A DNA stretch of 60,708 bases from an uncultured Bacteroidales bacterium (GCA_902799185.1 CADBZO010000006.1:1-60708); one strand, 5' to 3'. Positions 1 through 7,062 are shown, counted from the stretch's first letter. The notes: generated by a model from the sequence alone, not told the origin. Numbers and translations: made by a program.

Positions 1-65
1 CAAATTTACGATGTACGATTTATTGACGATTTATTTTATGTACCATTGTCCTTCTCTTTAGCCTT

Positions 66-710
66 TCAGAACTTCCACCCGATGTGGTAGCTAAGTCCCC
101 AACTGATGTTGCCTCGTTTGCCGTAACCCGGGATGTATATCGGTCCCATCTCGTCTGCCAGCAACCCATCTTTCTCGCGGGTAAAGAGGATCTTGAGTCG
201 TCCCATCCAGCCCATATAAAGACCGCCTTGCACTTTCGATTTCTTGTTTTCCCACACTTGTACCTGACAACCGGCAACAATCTCTCCCCAGCAATCCACT
301 TTGCGGGGTTGAAAATCGGTTGCTATACGAATACCGATGAGCATGGCGTGCGGACTCTCGGGATGTTTCCGCAAGGGGTTAATGTCGCATCCCACACGGA
401 AATAACCACCATGGGCGTTATACGAGATGCTGTCTCCTTGCTCAGTCTTACCTCCTGCATAACCCAGTTCGAGCGTCGGGTAGAAACGGCGTGTGAGTTG
501 CCAGTTCATAGCTATCTCGTATTGCTGCAACCGCCCTTTGCTCAGTCCTGCCGTCAGCGCCGCAGCACCAGCATCAATCTTCACAATCATACCGCCATAC
601 ACCGGCCGCTTGGCGTCGGTCTCCTCTGCGCTGACAAGCCCCACCTGACCTCCCCACAAGGGGAGGGAAAGAAATATCATGAGAAGAACTATTTTCCTTA
701 AAAGACTCAT
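66..710 (-). CDS. DUF6048 family protein, probable outer-membrane beta-barrel
   Basis: Predicted 214-residue exported protein. The Met at 710 is chosen because it opens a signal peptide (MSLLRKIVLLMIFLSL) and the upstream extension in the same frame is low-quality. The body has features I recall from Bacteroidota DUF6048 proteins: PVYGG soon after the signal, YFRVGCDIN in the middle, MGWMGRLK, and a terminal IPGYGKRG...WGLSYHIGW ending in an aromatic residue, as barrel proteins do. Function is unknown. Odd: the signal-peptide end (LPLWGGQVG) is encoded by a CTCCCC/GGGGAG palindrome at 649-665, the same class of element found inside serS. It follows the DUF7935 gene by 20 nt, so the two are probably co-transcribed from the promoter at 1287-1318. 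Confidence 0.8.
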   Translation of the reverse strand: MSLLRKIVLLMIFLSLPLWGGQVGLVSAEETDAKRPVYGGMIVKIDAGAAALTAGLSKGRLQQYEIAMNWQLTRRFYPTLELGYAGGKTEQGDSISYNAHGGYFRVGCDINPLRKHPESPHAMLIGIRIATDFQPRKVDCWGEIVAGCQVQVWENKKSKVQGGLYMGWMGRLKILFTREKDGLLADEMGPIYIPGYGKRGNISWGLSYHIGWKF

Positions 711-730
711 CCGGGTGTGGTTTCTGCTTC

Positions 731-1264
731 TTACATCATCTCTTTTGCCTCGTCTTTGAGAGCTTCCAGAGCCCGTTCGCTCGGGGTGACGCCGTTGGCG
801 TGGTATGCACTGAGGAGAGTCTGCGCATAGAGTTGCGCCGTCGCGCCCTCGGGCAGCTGCGCCGCCATGCCGATGACGAACGCCGCCATCTGGTTTCGGG
901 CATTGATAATCATCTCCCATACCTCGTTGGAGACATAGACCTGCTGGCTCTGGTTATGATCAAACTCCGCGCGGATGGTCTGGAGAAGGTATTGCTGCAC
1001 CTGCATCACCGTCCATGACACCAACGCCTCGGGATTGGTCTTCTGCAACTCGACGAGCATATGCTCGGGCGTAGTGCGTTCCAAGAGGAGCGCGAGACGT
1101 TCGTAAGCCCTCAACCGTATAGGCGAGATCGTTTTTTGACTCTCGCGCTTGAGTTCCCATTGCCGTTTTTTCTCCTCATTTCGGAACTGGGAGTACTGGA
1201 TTAGCCAGAACCCGAAAATCATTACCGCAATGGTCAGTATAATCAGTAAGATCGTAGTTGTCAT
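731..1264 (-). CDS. DUF7935-like membrane-anchored protein
   Basis: 177 residues. One N-terminal membrane segment (about residues 3-24) is followed by a charged, mainly helical cytosolic domain. SPIRLRAYERLALLLERTTPE and the stretch LLQTIRAEFDHNQSQQVYVSNEVWE resemble a conserved Bacteroidota family I remember as DUF7935. Function is not known. The start at 1264 fits a promoter whose -7 element lies 23 nt upstream, giving a short leader. It is the first gene of a small unit with the DUF6048 gene. The family name is from memory; the fold description is what the sequence shows. Confidence 0.75.
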   Translation of the reverse strand: MTTTILLIILTIAVMIFGFWLIQYSQFRNEEKKRQWELKRESQKTISPIRLRAYERLALLLERTTPEHMLVELQKTNPEALVSWTVMQVQQYLLQTIRAEFDHNQSQQVYVSNEVWEMIINARNQMAAFVIGMAAQLPEGATAQLYAQTLLSAYHANGVTPSERALEALKDEAKEMM

Positions 1265-1286
1265 CTCTTCGTACTAATTTTGGGCA

Positions 1287-1318
1287 CAAAATTACAAAAA
1301 AAAAACGACATACGCAAG
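1287..1318 (-). promoter_or_regulatory. Bacteroidota-type promoter for the DUF7935-DUF6048 unit
   Basis: Reading the minus strand, CTTG (1315-1318) and TAATTTTG (1287-1294) are separated by exactly 20 nt. This matches the -33 TTTG-like / -7 TAnnTTTG pattern of the Bacteroidota primary sigma factor. The -7 box is 23 nt from the start codon at 1264. Confidence 0.7.
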
Positions 1319-1341
1319 TGCGTACGCCATTTTTGCGGTTT

Positions 1342-2229
1342 TTACTTCAAAAAGATCCCCGGTGAGGTCACAAAGCCTGTCTCTACGTGTCTGATGGAGT
1401 CGCCCCGTATCAGGAGGCAGACCGGCAGTTGTCCGGTGATAGACGCCATTTCGTTCTGCGAGATTGTACGTATCTCTATCTCAGGGCGGTATATACGCTC
1501 AAAACGAGCCTGCGCTTCCTCATCCTCGATTGCTATGCCTAATACCTTATCCGCAGCCTTAAACTGCTGATACTGCTGCACGTTTGCGAACGAGTTCTGG
1601 CAATGGGCGCAAGAGAAAGAGAACAGATAGACGATATACACGGAGTCGCCCTCAAAAGGATAGAGAGCCTGCAGTTTCTCCATCGTTTTGGTTCGGTTTT
1701 CCGTCTTCGCATGGCTCCATTTCGGCAGTTCGAAGGAAGCGCGCATAGAGAGTCCGCATATGAAACAAGCTATGACAGCCACTCCCATAGCGGCTACCGC
1801 CTTGCTATTCAGGTACTTGTCCTTTCCGTCCGGTCCGTCCAAGATTGCCGGAAGTGAGAACAATCCGAAGAGTGCGTTACGGACGAACGTCATCCAGGGT
1901 TTGGCGGTATATAATCTCGACAGCGCACCGAAGCATCCGCAGTCTTGAATACCTTTCGCCAGGACTCCGTACGCGAATATGGCACTCACCGTCAGGAGGA
2001 AGAGGTCTGCCGCCAGTGCGCTTCTTCGCGGCTTGACACGCAGCAGCAACGCCGTTCCCAGCACCGCCTCGATGGCAATAATAATCGGAGCACCTATACT
2101 GAACCATGCCGGTCCGTATTGCAGCATCATGTCCGCGAACGCTTCAGCATCCCAAGCCTTCGCAAAAGCCGAGACGAGAAACATGAGCCCCAGCAGGGTT
2201 GTACTGATCCAAGAGAGGTAACGCAACAT
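1342..2229 (-). CDS. MauE/DoxX-like membrane protein fused to a thioredoxin-like domain
   Basis: 295 residues from the Met at 2229 (MLRYLSWIS). The upstream Met at 2286 is rejected because the 19 residues it adds are translated tandem repeat. The N-terminal half has four membrane segments typical of MauE/DoxX redox-associated proteins (FAKAWDAEAF, LKGIQDCGCFGALS). The C-terminal part, from about residue 180, is predicted periplasmic and thioredoxin-like, with a CxxC motif (SFSCAHC) and a cis-Pro-like TGQLPVCLLIRGD. A role in disulfide exchange or electron transfer is an inference. The two upstream genes encode small lipoproteins with several cysteines, which are plausible partners or substrates. 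The stop is followed by ordinary intergenic DNA. Confidence 0.7.
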   Translation of the reverse strand: MLRYLSWISTTLLGLMFLVSAFAKAWDAEAFADMMLQYGPAWFSIGAPIIIAIEAVLGTALLLRVKPRRSALAADLFLLTVSAIFAYGVLAKGIQDCGCFGALSRLYTAKPWMTFVRNALFGLFSLPAILDGPDGKDKYLNSKAVAAMGVAVIACFICGLSMRASFELPKWSHAKTENRTKTMEKLQALYPFEGDSVYIVYLFSFSCAHCQNSFANVQQYQQFKAADKVLGIAIEDEEAQARFERIYRPEIEIRTISQNEMASITGQLPVCLLIRGDSIRHVETGFVTSPGIFLK

Positions 2230-2234
2230 AGGAA

Positions 2235-2269
2235 GGTGAAAGGTGAAAGGTGAAAGGTGAAAGGTGAAA
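2235..2269 (+). repeat. (GGTGAAA)5 heptamer tandem repeat
   Basis: Five perfect 7-bp units lie 5 nt upstream of the start codon of the MauE/thioredoxin gene on the minus strand. This is the cleanest of many period-7 arrays at gene junctions in this window. Confidence 0.9.
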
Positions 2270-2317
2270 GAAAAAAAACAGCCCACCGAAGCAGGCTATT
2301 TCTACACTTAGGCGTAA

Positions 2318-2575
2318 TTATTTTCCCTTGCAGGAAACAGAAACGTCTCCGAGGCCTTCCTTTTTCAGCTCTTTCTTTGCGTCTGCTGCGATAGCAGAGC
2401 ATGAATTATAACCTTCAGCCTTCACCTCTGCTGCAGTGTAATCAACAGACCGGGACTCACCCATGTAGGATACAGTACAAGTACATCCGTTCTCGACACT
2501 GTCTTTCTTGCAGCTTACAAAAGTTGCGCTTACGCCCATCAGCATAATAGCGCCCAAAATGAATAATTTTTTCAT
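2318..2575 (-). CDS. Small Cys-rich lipoprotein, paralog A
   Basis: 85 residues. The signal peptide MKKLFILGAIMLMGVSATFVSC ends in a lipobox-like VSC followed by KKDS, so it is probably lipidated. The mature part has CTCT, NSCSA and a terminal SCKGK, that is four cysteines beyond the lipobox Cys. It is clearly paralogous to the next gene upstream: the first 25 or so residues are almost identical and the cysteines align. Function unknown. It sits between its paralog and a thioredoxin-like membrane protein, so disulfide chemistry is a reasonable guess only. Confidence 0.75.
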   Translation of the reverse strand: MKKLFILGAIMLMGVSATFVSCKKDSVENGCTCTVSYMGESRSVDYTAAEVKAEGYNSCSAIAADAKKELKKEGLGDVSVSCKGK

Positions 2576-2630
2576 TGTGATTGTAGTTTTTAGGATTAAT
2601 AATTAGTTGTTTGTTTATTTATTTATTTGT

Positions 2631-2906
2631 TTATTTTCCCTTGCAGGAAATGCCTGTGATATCTTCTTCAACAATACCCGCCTCATAAGCAGCCTTATAC
2701 TGCTCTTTCAGATAAGCTGCAAATGCAGAACAAGACTTAATATCCAGTTCCTCAAGCTGAGCCTTCGTAGCCTCCTGCTGAGCAGGCTCTCCATCAACAG
2801 TAGCTGTACAAGTACATCCGTTTTCAATGCTGTCTTTCTTACAGCTTACAAAAGTAGCGCTTACGCCCATCAGCATAATTGCGCCCAAAATAAAAACTTT
2901 CTTCAT
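2631..2906 (-). CDS. Small Cys-rich lipoprotein, paralog B
   Basis: 91 residues starting at MKKVFILGAIMLMG (2906). A longer frame to 2987 would begin upstream of the promoter and is rejected. It has the same lipobox region (FVSCKKDS), then NGCTCT, KSCSAF and the terminal SCKGK as paralog A, so all four mature cysteines are conserved. The middle differs (EPAQQEATKAQLEELD), so this is an old duplication. The promoter at 2957-2988 serves it and probably paralog A and the MauE/thioredoxin gene. Confidence 0.75.
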   Translation of the reverse strand: MKKVFILGAIMLMGVSATFVSCKKDSIENGCTCTATVDGEPAQQEATKAQLEELDIKSCSAFAAYLKEQYKAAYEAGIVEEDITGISCKGK

Positions 2907-2956
2907 TTGATTATTATGTAAGATTAATAATTGATTGTTTGTTAACAATTTCTCTG

Positions 2957-2988
2957 CAAAAGTAGTACTTTTTTCCGAACCCGCCAAA
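2957..2988 (-). promoter_or_regulatory. Promoter for the Cys-rich lipoprotein operon
   Basis: The minus strand reads TTTG (2985-2988), 20 nt, TACTTTTG (2957-2964), about 50 nt before the start at 2906. Confidence 0.75.
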
Positions 2989-3062
2989 TATTATGATATT
3001 TTAATGCCAATTATTTTCATTTTGCAAACTACACTTTACAAAACAGGGTGTAATACACAAAA

Positions 3063-3103
3063 AATCTCACCTGCATTTTAGTACAGATGAGATTTTTGTT
3101 GCT
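3063..3103 (-). terminator. Rho-independent terminator after serS
   Basis: AATCTCA and TGAGATT pair around a CTG/CAG inner stem. On the minus strand the hairpin is followed by a T-run (TTTTTTG). It lies about 13 nt past the serS stop and may work in both directions, since the plus strand also ends in TTTTT. Confidence 0.75.
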
Positions 3104-3115
3104 ATCAATCAGTCT

Positions 3116-4510
3116 TTAGCGGATCATGTCGTCGCCGAAGAAGGGTTGGAGTGCCGCAGGGATGCGGATGCCTTCGGGTGTCTGGTTGTTCTCCAGGAGC
3201 GCCGCCACGATACGCGGGAGAGCGAGTGCTGAGCCGTTGAGGGTGTGGCAGAGGGTGACTTTCTTGTCCTCCGCACGGCGGTAACGGCATTTGAGGCGGT
3301 TCGCCTGGTAGGTGTCGAAATTGGAGGTACTGGACACCTCGAGCCAGCGGTGCTGTGCTTCGCTATAGACCTCGAAGTCATAGCAGAGCGCGGCTGTAAA
3401 GGACATGTCGCCGCCACTCAGACGCAGAATACGATACGGGAGCTCCAGTTTCTTGAGCAGACCCTCTACGTGTGCCAGCATCTCTTTGTGCGAAGCGTCG
3501 GAGTGCTCCGGCGTGTCGATGCGTACGATCTCGATTTTCGAGAACTCATGCAGACGGTTCAGACCGCGTACGTCCTTGCCGTAGGAGCCTGCCTCGCGAC
3601 GGAAACACTCCGTGTACGCGCAGTTCTTGATCGGCAGTTCTTTCTCGTCGATGATCACGTCGCGGTAGAGGTTGGTCACCGGTACTTCGGCGGTCGGGAT
3701 GAGGTAGAGGTCGTCCACCTCGCAGTGGTACATCTGTCCCTCTTTGTCGGGCAGCTGACCGGTACCGTAACCCGAAGCGGCGTTAACCACTGTCGGCGGC
3801 ATGATCTCCGTATAACCGGCTTTGTTGGCTTCCGCGAGGAAGAAATTGATGAGGGCACGTTGGAGACGTGCGCCCTGACCGATATAGACAGGGAAGCCTG
3901 CACCACTGATTTTCACACCGAGGTCGAAGTCGATGAGGTTGTATTTCTTCGCCAGCTCCCAGTGGGGGAGTTTGGACACCTCACCCCGACCCTCTCCTAA
4001 GGAGAGGGAGGAAAGACGCTCCTCTGCAATCTTCTCGTCGGTAGTGGTGTCCCAGTCGCGGAGGGCTACTGCGCCGTCTTTGGCGATGGCATCCATCATC
4101 GGCTGGTTGGGCCAGTTGCCGATGGTGACAGCGAGGTTGTCCTCTGCGGACGCACCTTCGGGCACGATATCGTAGGGGACGTTCGGGATGGTAAGCAGCA
4201 GTTTGGTCTGTGCCTCTTCCGCCTCTGCCATCTTGGTATCATACTCGGCGATCTGTGCTTTGAGTGCGCCTGTCTGTGCTTTGGCTGCTTCAGCTTCTTC
4301 GCGTTTGCCCTGCGCCATAAGTGCACCGATAGACTTGCTGATCTTATTCATCTCTGCGGCAGCCGCATCTTTCTGCTGCTGTGCCGCCTTGCGCTCGGTG
4401 TCGAGACGCAGCACCTCTTCGATAGCTTCTTCGGCTCCGGCAAAATGCTTTTTGTTCAAACCCGCAATGATACGGGCTTTATCATCATAGATTTGTTTTA
4501 ATGTTAACAT
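3116..4510 (-). CDS. serS: Seryl-tRNA synthetase with an in-frame insertion
   Basis: 464 residues, cytosolic. Class II synthetase charging tRNA-Ser. The N-terminal coiled-coil arm (about 1-105) is followed by the catalytic core with motif 2 FRREAGSYGKDVRGLNRLHEF and motif 3 NGSALALPRIVAALLENNQ, and TAEVPVTN in between. The usual family length is near 425; the excess lies between AEDN (about 122) and LPHWELAKKYNL (about 181). The last part of this insert, LSSLSLGEGRGEVSK, is translated from a perfect CCCTCTCC/GGAGAGGG palindrome at 3990-4008. The core motifs on both sides are intact, so the enzyme should be active. It ends just before a strong terminator. Confidence 0.95.
   Translation of the reverse strand: MLTLKQIYDDKARIIAGLNKKHFAGAEEAIEEVLRLDTERKAAQQQKDAAAAEMNKISKSIGALMAQGKREEAEAAKAQTGALKAQIAEYDTKMAEAEEAQTKLLLTIPNVPYDIVPEGASAEDNLAVTIGNWPNQPMMDAIAKDGAVALRDWDTTTDEKIAEERLSSLSLGEGRGEVSKLPHWELAKKYNLIDFDLGVKISGAGFPVYIGQGARLQRALINFFLAEANKAGYTEIMPPTVVNAASGYGTGQLPDKEGQMYHCEVDDLYLIPTAEVPVTNLYRDVIIDEKELPIKNCAYTECFRREAGSYGKDVRGLNRLHEFSKIEIVRIDTPEHSDASHKEMLAHVEGLLKKLELPYRILRLSGGDMSFTAALCYDFEVYSEAQHRWLEVSSTSNFDTYQANRLKCRYRRAEDKKVTLCHTLNGSALALPRIVAALLENNQTPEGIRIPAALQPFFGDDMIR
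3990..4008 (+). repeat. Palindromic element read in frame inside serS
   Basis: CCCTCTCC-TAA-GGAGAGGG, an 8-bp perfect stem. Relatives occur at 649-665 (DUF6048 signal peptide), 6682-6700 (DUF4886 gene), 30765-30785 (GH81 gene) and 23505-23523 (after ybeY). Confidence 0.85.
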
Positions 4511-4667
4511 TGTTTTATTGGGATTAAGGACCGTTCGCTACGCTCACTAAAGGAATAAGGAATAAAGACTAAAATGCTTTTATATAGTCGAATCCGTCCC
4601 ATTTTTATTCTTTCAGCGAAGCGGTCTGTGCTCTGTCAAGCGAAGCCGGTCTGTGTTCGTATTACAA

Positions 4668-4712
4668 ATAAAAATCTCCCACCTGAGCCGAAGCCTCGGT
4701 AGGAGATTATTC
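4668..4712 (-). terminator. Rho-independent terminator after rpmA
   Basis: AATCTCC/GGAGATT outer stem with an ACC-GAG inner stem. On the minus strand it is followed by TTTTATTTG. It begins 18 nt after the rpmA stop. The rest of the 4511-4730 gap holds two heptamers (AAGGAAT) near 4551 and no gene that I can support. Confidence 0.75.
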
Positions 4713-4730
4713 ATGTTCCCCAGAACCGAT

Positions 4731-4988
4731 TTAAGCTTCAGCTGTCACCGGCTGGATGGAGACGTACGACTTGTTGTCGCGTTTCTTGCGGAAGGTTACG
4801 ATACCATCGCAGAGAGCGAACAGTGTGTGGTCGGAACCCATACCCATGTTTTCACCGGGGTTGTGTACGGTACCACGCTGACGTACGATAATGTTACCTG
4901 CCTTTGCGAATTGACCACCAAAGATCTTCACGCCAAGACGTTTGCTTTCTGATTCACGGCCGTTCTTAGAACTACCGACACCTTTCAT
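4731..4988 (-). CDS. rpmA: 50S ribosomal protein L27, N-terminus shortened
   Basis: 85 residues. [37 protein letters not shown] and [14 protein letters not shown] are diagnostic for L27. The usual protein begins MAHKKGVGSS; this one begins MKGVGSS, so the AHK segment that normally reaches toward the peptidyl-transferase centre is missing. Its ATG lies inside the end of rplU (17-nt overlap). No alternative in-frame upstream start would restore AHK. This looks like a deletion across the normal rplU-rpmA spacer; a real deletion and a metagenome assembly error are both possible. Confidence 0.92.
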   Translation of the reverse strand: MKGVGSSKNGRESESKRLGVKIFGGQFAKAGNIIVRQRGTVHNPGENMGMGSDHTLFALCDGIVTFRKKRDNKSYVSIQPVTAEA

Positions 4989-5277
4989 TCGTCAGGTCCT
5001 GACGGTGTCCGTTGAGTTTGCGGAAGCCTTTGCGGCGTTTCTTGTGGAAAACAAGGATTTTGTCGCCACGGCACTCGTTGTCGAGCACTTCGCAAACCAC
5101 TTTTGCGCCCTTTACATAAGGAGCACCTACTTTTACTTTGCCCTCGTTGTCGATGAGCAGTACGTTCTCGAACTCAACCGTTGCGCCCTTCTCGAGCTCG
5201 TTCATGCGGTTGATGAACAGTTTTTTGCCAGCCTCAACTCGGAACTGCTGGCCCTTCATTTCTACAATTGCGTACAT
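4972..5277 (-). CDS. rplU: 50S ribosomal protein L21, C-terminus altered
   Basis: 101 residues. [17 protein letters not shown], the central [22 protein letters not shown] and [24 protein letters not shown] are L21 signatures. The family normally continues with a short basic or hydrophobic strand after HRQ.LT; here it ends in NERCR, where the last codons are the out-of-frame reading of the rpmA start. It binds 23S rRNA domain I in the large subunit. It is first in the rplU-rpmA operon behind the promoter at 5366-5397. A leader of about 85 nt could carry autoregulation, but I see no recognised motif. Confidence 0.93.
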   Translation of the reverse strand: MYAIVEMKGQQFRVEAGKKLFINRMNELEKGATVEFENVLLIDNEGKVKVGAPYVKGAKVVCEVLDNECRGDKILVFHKKRRKGFRKLNGHRQDLTNERCR

Positions 5278-5365
5278 GCGTACCTAGCTGTATTTAATGT
5301 GATAGCGGTGCGGCGATCGTTATACGAAACGATACTTATTCTAGCCTAATCCGCGAAAAAACGTG

Positions 5366-5397
5366 CAAAGGTACTACTTTTTTATGACATACGCAAA
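5366..5397 (-). promoter_or_regulatory. Promoter for rplU-rpmA
   Basis: The minus strand reads TTTG (5394-5397), 20 nt, TACCTTTG (5366-5373). The spacer contains TATGTC and an A-tract, as in the other promoters in this window. Confidence 0.8.
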
Positions 5398-5503
5398 TAT
5401 TTGCGCATTTTTTTGCATTTTTTATGCGTAATATAGGATTTCAAAGGGTATGCAGGATTTCTTCGTAATCCGTCACCCTTCGGTGTGACGTCTTACAAGC
5501 TAA

Positions 5504-5544
5504 ACAAAAAAACTACACTTGAAAGTAAACTTTCAGATGTAGTT
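5504..5544 (-). terminator. Terminator downstream of tRNA-Arg
   Basis: AACTACA.TTGAAAGT pairs with ACTTTCAGATGTAGTT (5511-5543). On the minus strand the stem is followed by TTTTTTTG. It lies 15 nt past the tRNA 3' end. Confidence 0.8.
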
Positions 5545-5558
5545 TCTTGTTTATCTTG

Positions 5559-5632
5559 TGATCCATGCAGGATTCAAACCTGCAACCCCCACATCCGTAG
5601 TGTGGTACTCTATTCAGTTGAGCTAATGGACC
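5559..5632 (-). tRNA. tRNA-Arg (ACG)
   Basis: On the minus strand the acceptor arms GGTCCAT and ATGGATC pair over 7 positions (one G-T). The anticodon loop CTACGGA sits on stem CCACA/TGTGG, and the T arm is GCAGG-TTTGAAT-CCTGC. The anticodon is ACG, the standard wobble-modified tRNA-Arg reading CGN. CCA is not encoded (CAC follows). Length 74 nt. Confidence 0.93.
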
Positions 5633-5637
5633 TCGTC

Positions 5638-5730
5638 GAAAGCGGCTTGCAACTGTAACAAACCATGTTTGTTAGGGGTTGCCGCGCTTTCTCCTCTTCA
5701 ATTAAAGTGCTGATTGAGCAGCACTTTAAT
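5638..5730 (-). other. Two hairpins between tRNA-Asp and tRNA-Arg
   Basis: 5638-5691 folds into a long interrupted hairpin: GAAAGCG/CGCTTTC outer, GCAAC/GTTGC middle, AACAAAC/GTTTGTT inner around CAT. 5701-5730 is a perfect 12-bp stem, ATTAAAGTGCTG/CAGCACTTTAAT, with a 6-nt loop. Neither is followed by a T-run, so they look more like processing or spacer structures than terminators. Confidence 0.6.
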
Positions 5731-5752
5731 TGATTTGGTGAAAAGATTTTGG

Positions 5753-5826
5753 CGGTGCGGACGAGACTCGAACTCGCGACCTACGGCGTGACAGGCCGGT
5801 ATTCTAACCAACTGAACTACCGCACC
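5753..5826 (-). tRNA. tRNA-Asp (GTC)
   Basis: Minus strand. Acceptor GGTGCGG/CCGCACC (7 bp), anticodon loop CTGTCAC on CCGGC/GCCGT, T arm GCGAG-TTCGAGT-CTCGT. The anticodon GTC gives Asp. 74 nt with discriminator G. It is transcribed before tRNA-Arg from the promoter at 6048-6079. Confidence 0.95.
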
Positions 5827-6047
5827 TTCGCGTGAACTAAGGCTCAGTACGATTCGCAACTGCGTTGCTCATATGAACTTTCGCCTTGTTCCCGCTCTTC
5901 GGTCCGCAAACAGCACAAGTGCTTAGTTTACGTCCCGAGGGGGCTGCGCATTATAGCGCTCAATCTGTAAAGATCATGCCTTCTTTTCAAAAGCGCTTAA
6001 GAAGCGATTTTTCTCGGCACAAGTGCCTTCGATTTCAAAAGCGGGTG

Positions 6048-6079
6048 CAAAGGTACTGCTTTTTTTTGACATGACCAAA
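6048..6079 (-). promoter_or_regulatory. Promoter for the tRNA-Asp/tRNA-Arg unit
   Basis: The minus strand reads TTTG (6076-6079), 20 nt, TACCTTTG (6048-6055). The stretch 5827-6047 between the promoter and tRNA-Asp is a leader of about 220 nt in which I see no further tRNA or gene. Confidence 0.8.
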
Positions 6080-6097
6080 TTTTTCGGCAACTTTTTT

Positions 6098-6916
6098 TCA
6101 AAAAAGTGCATTTTCCTGCATTTTTACCGCTTTATGAGCCGATTTTTGGGTCAAACGGCGCTGTTTGGGCGTCATTTGCGGGTTTTTATAGCGGTTACGC
6201 CGGACATCTTTTCCAGTGATGATTTCGTACCAGACAGCCGCCGCCGTATAACGTCCATAGACATAGTTGAGATGATAGCCGTCGCGGCAGAGGGTGTCGC
6301 CGAGTTTCGTTTGGCGCGCCAATTGGATGGCGGTACCGCAGGGGATTATTTGACATTTGATATTGGTCATTTGACATTTATGCTGCACATAGTGCGTGCA
6401 GGCCTGTATGGAATCCCACATTTCTTGCTGGCTATTGTGGTAGCGAGGATAAGCGGGATGTTTGGCGTCGCGGCTGTACGCCCAGGTCTGCATCCAACAC
6501 AGCTGCGCATGGGGCTGGTAGGCCCTGACGGTGTCGATGAGCATCGTCAGCCAGGGTTCGTAGGTATCGCGGATACCGCTGTCATGGCTTGCCTGCTGGA
6601 GAGATATATAGTCATAGGTCCCGTCGCAGAGCGCCTGACGGAGGGATATTGTATCCTTAATCATACGGAACCTCTCCACGCCCCTCTCCCGAGGAGAGGG
6701 TGATACATTAGAACATATTCTATGAGAGTAGGCAGCGGTGTCGCGTAGCATGAACCGGGCGTGCTGCTCCAGCGAGCACCCGCCGTAATAGAGGTTATGC
6801 ACCTCCACCTGCACCCCCTTGGCGTCGCACAGCGGCACCAACTCCTGCTCCACGGCATCCCAGGAAAAAGAGTTGCCGATACAGAGGATACGGATGACTA
6901 ATAATAACGCTAACAT
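6098..6916 (-). CDS. DUF4886 domain SGNH-hydrolase-like protein
   Basis: 272 residues. IRILCIGNSFSWDAVE at the N-terminus is the block I Ser motif (GNSFS) of SGNH/GDSL-like proteins, and CRDGYHLNYVYGRY near the C-terminus supplies the DxxH pair. YYGGCSLEQHARF, DYISLQQASHDSG, YEPWL and MQTWAYSRDAKHPAYPRYH are features I associate with DUF4886 of Bacteroidota. The substrate is unknown, possibly an ester on a glycan. No cleavable signal is obvious. Odd: SNVSPSPRERGVERF is the translation of a CCCTCTCC palindrome at 6682-6700, and CQMTNIKCQIIPC is a translated period-7 repeat at about 6350-6385. Both would lie in surface loops if the protein folds. Confidence 0.8.
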   Translation of the reverse strand: MLALLLVIRILCIGNSFSWDAVEQELVPLCDAKGVQVEVHNLYYGGCSLEQHARFMLRDTAAYSHRICSNVSPSPRERGVERFRMIKDTISLRQALCDGTYDYISLQQASHDSGIRDTYEPWLTMLIDTVRAYQPHAQLCWMQTWAYSRDAKHPAYPRYHNSQQEMWDSIQACTHYVQHKCQMTNIKCQIIPCGTAIQLARQTKLGDTLCRDGYHLNYVYGRYTAAAVWYEIITGKDVRRNRYKNPQMTPKQRRLTQKSAHKAVKMQENALF

Positions 6917-7007
6917 ACAAAACTATACCATTTATGTCTGTGACAGCATTGTCCGGTCGCGGTCATATCGCGGTGTGGTCGCGGTCATATCCCGTTCATA
7001 TCGCGGG

Positions 7008-7047
7008 ATTGAGTCGTAATTGAGTCACGATTGAGTCATGATTGAGT
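7008..7047 (+). repeat. 11-bp tandem repeat upstream of the DUF4886 gene
   Basis: ATTGAGTC occurs three times and once as ATTGAGTG, at 11-bp spacing. A second, looser repeat (CGCGGTCATATC-like) fills 6957-7006. The region between polA and the DUF4886 gene holds only these repeats. Confidence 0.75.
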
Positions 7048-7062
7048 GCTCTTTCTGCCGTG

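Noticed and set aside
2229-2286. Longer N-terminus for the MauE/thioredoxin protein
   Set aside because: The extra 19 residues are translated GGTGAAA repeat and T-rich DNA, with no conserved pattern.
5559-5632. tRNA-Arg as an integration site
   Set aside because: No integrase nearby and no duplicated tRNA 3' end within the window.
5827-6047. Additional tRNA or small RNA gene between the promoter and tRNA-Asp
   Set aside because: No acceptor/T-arm pair or other recognisable RNA fold is found, only short inverted repeats.
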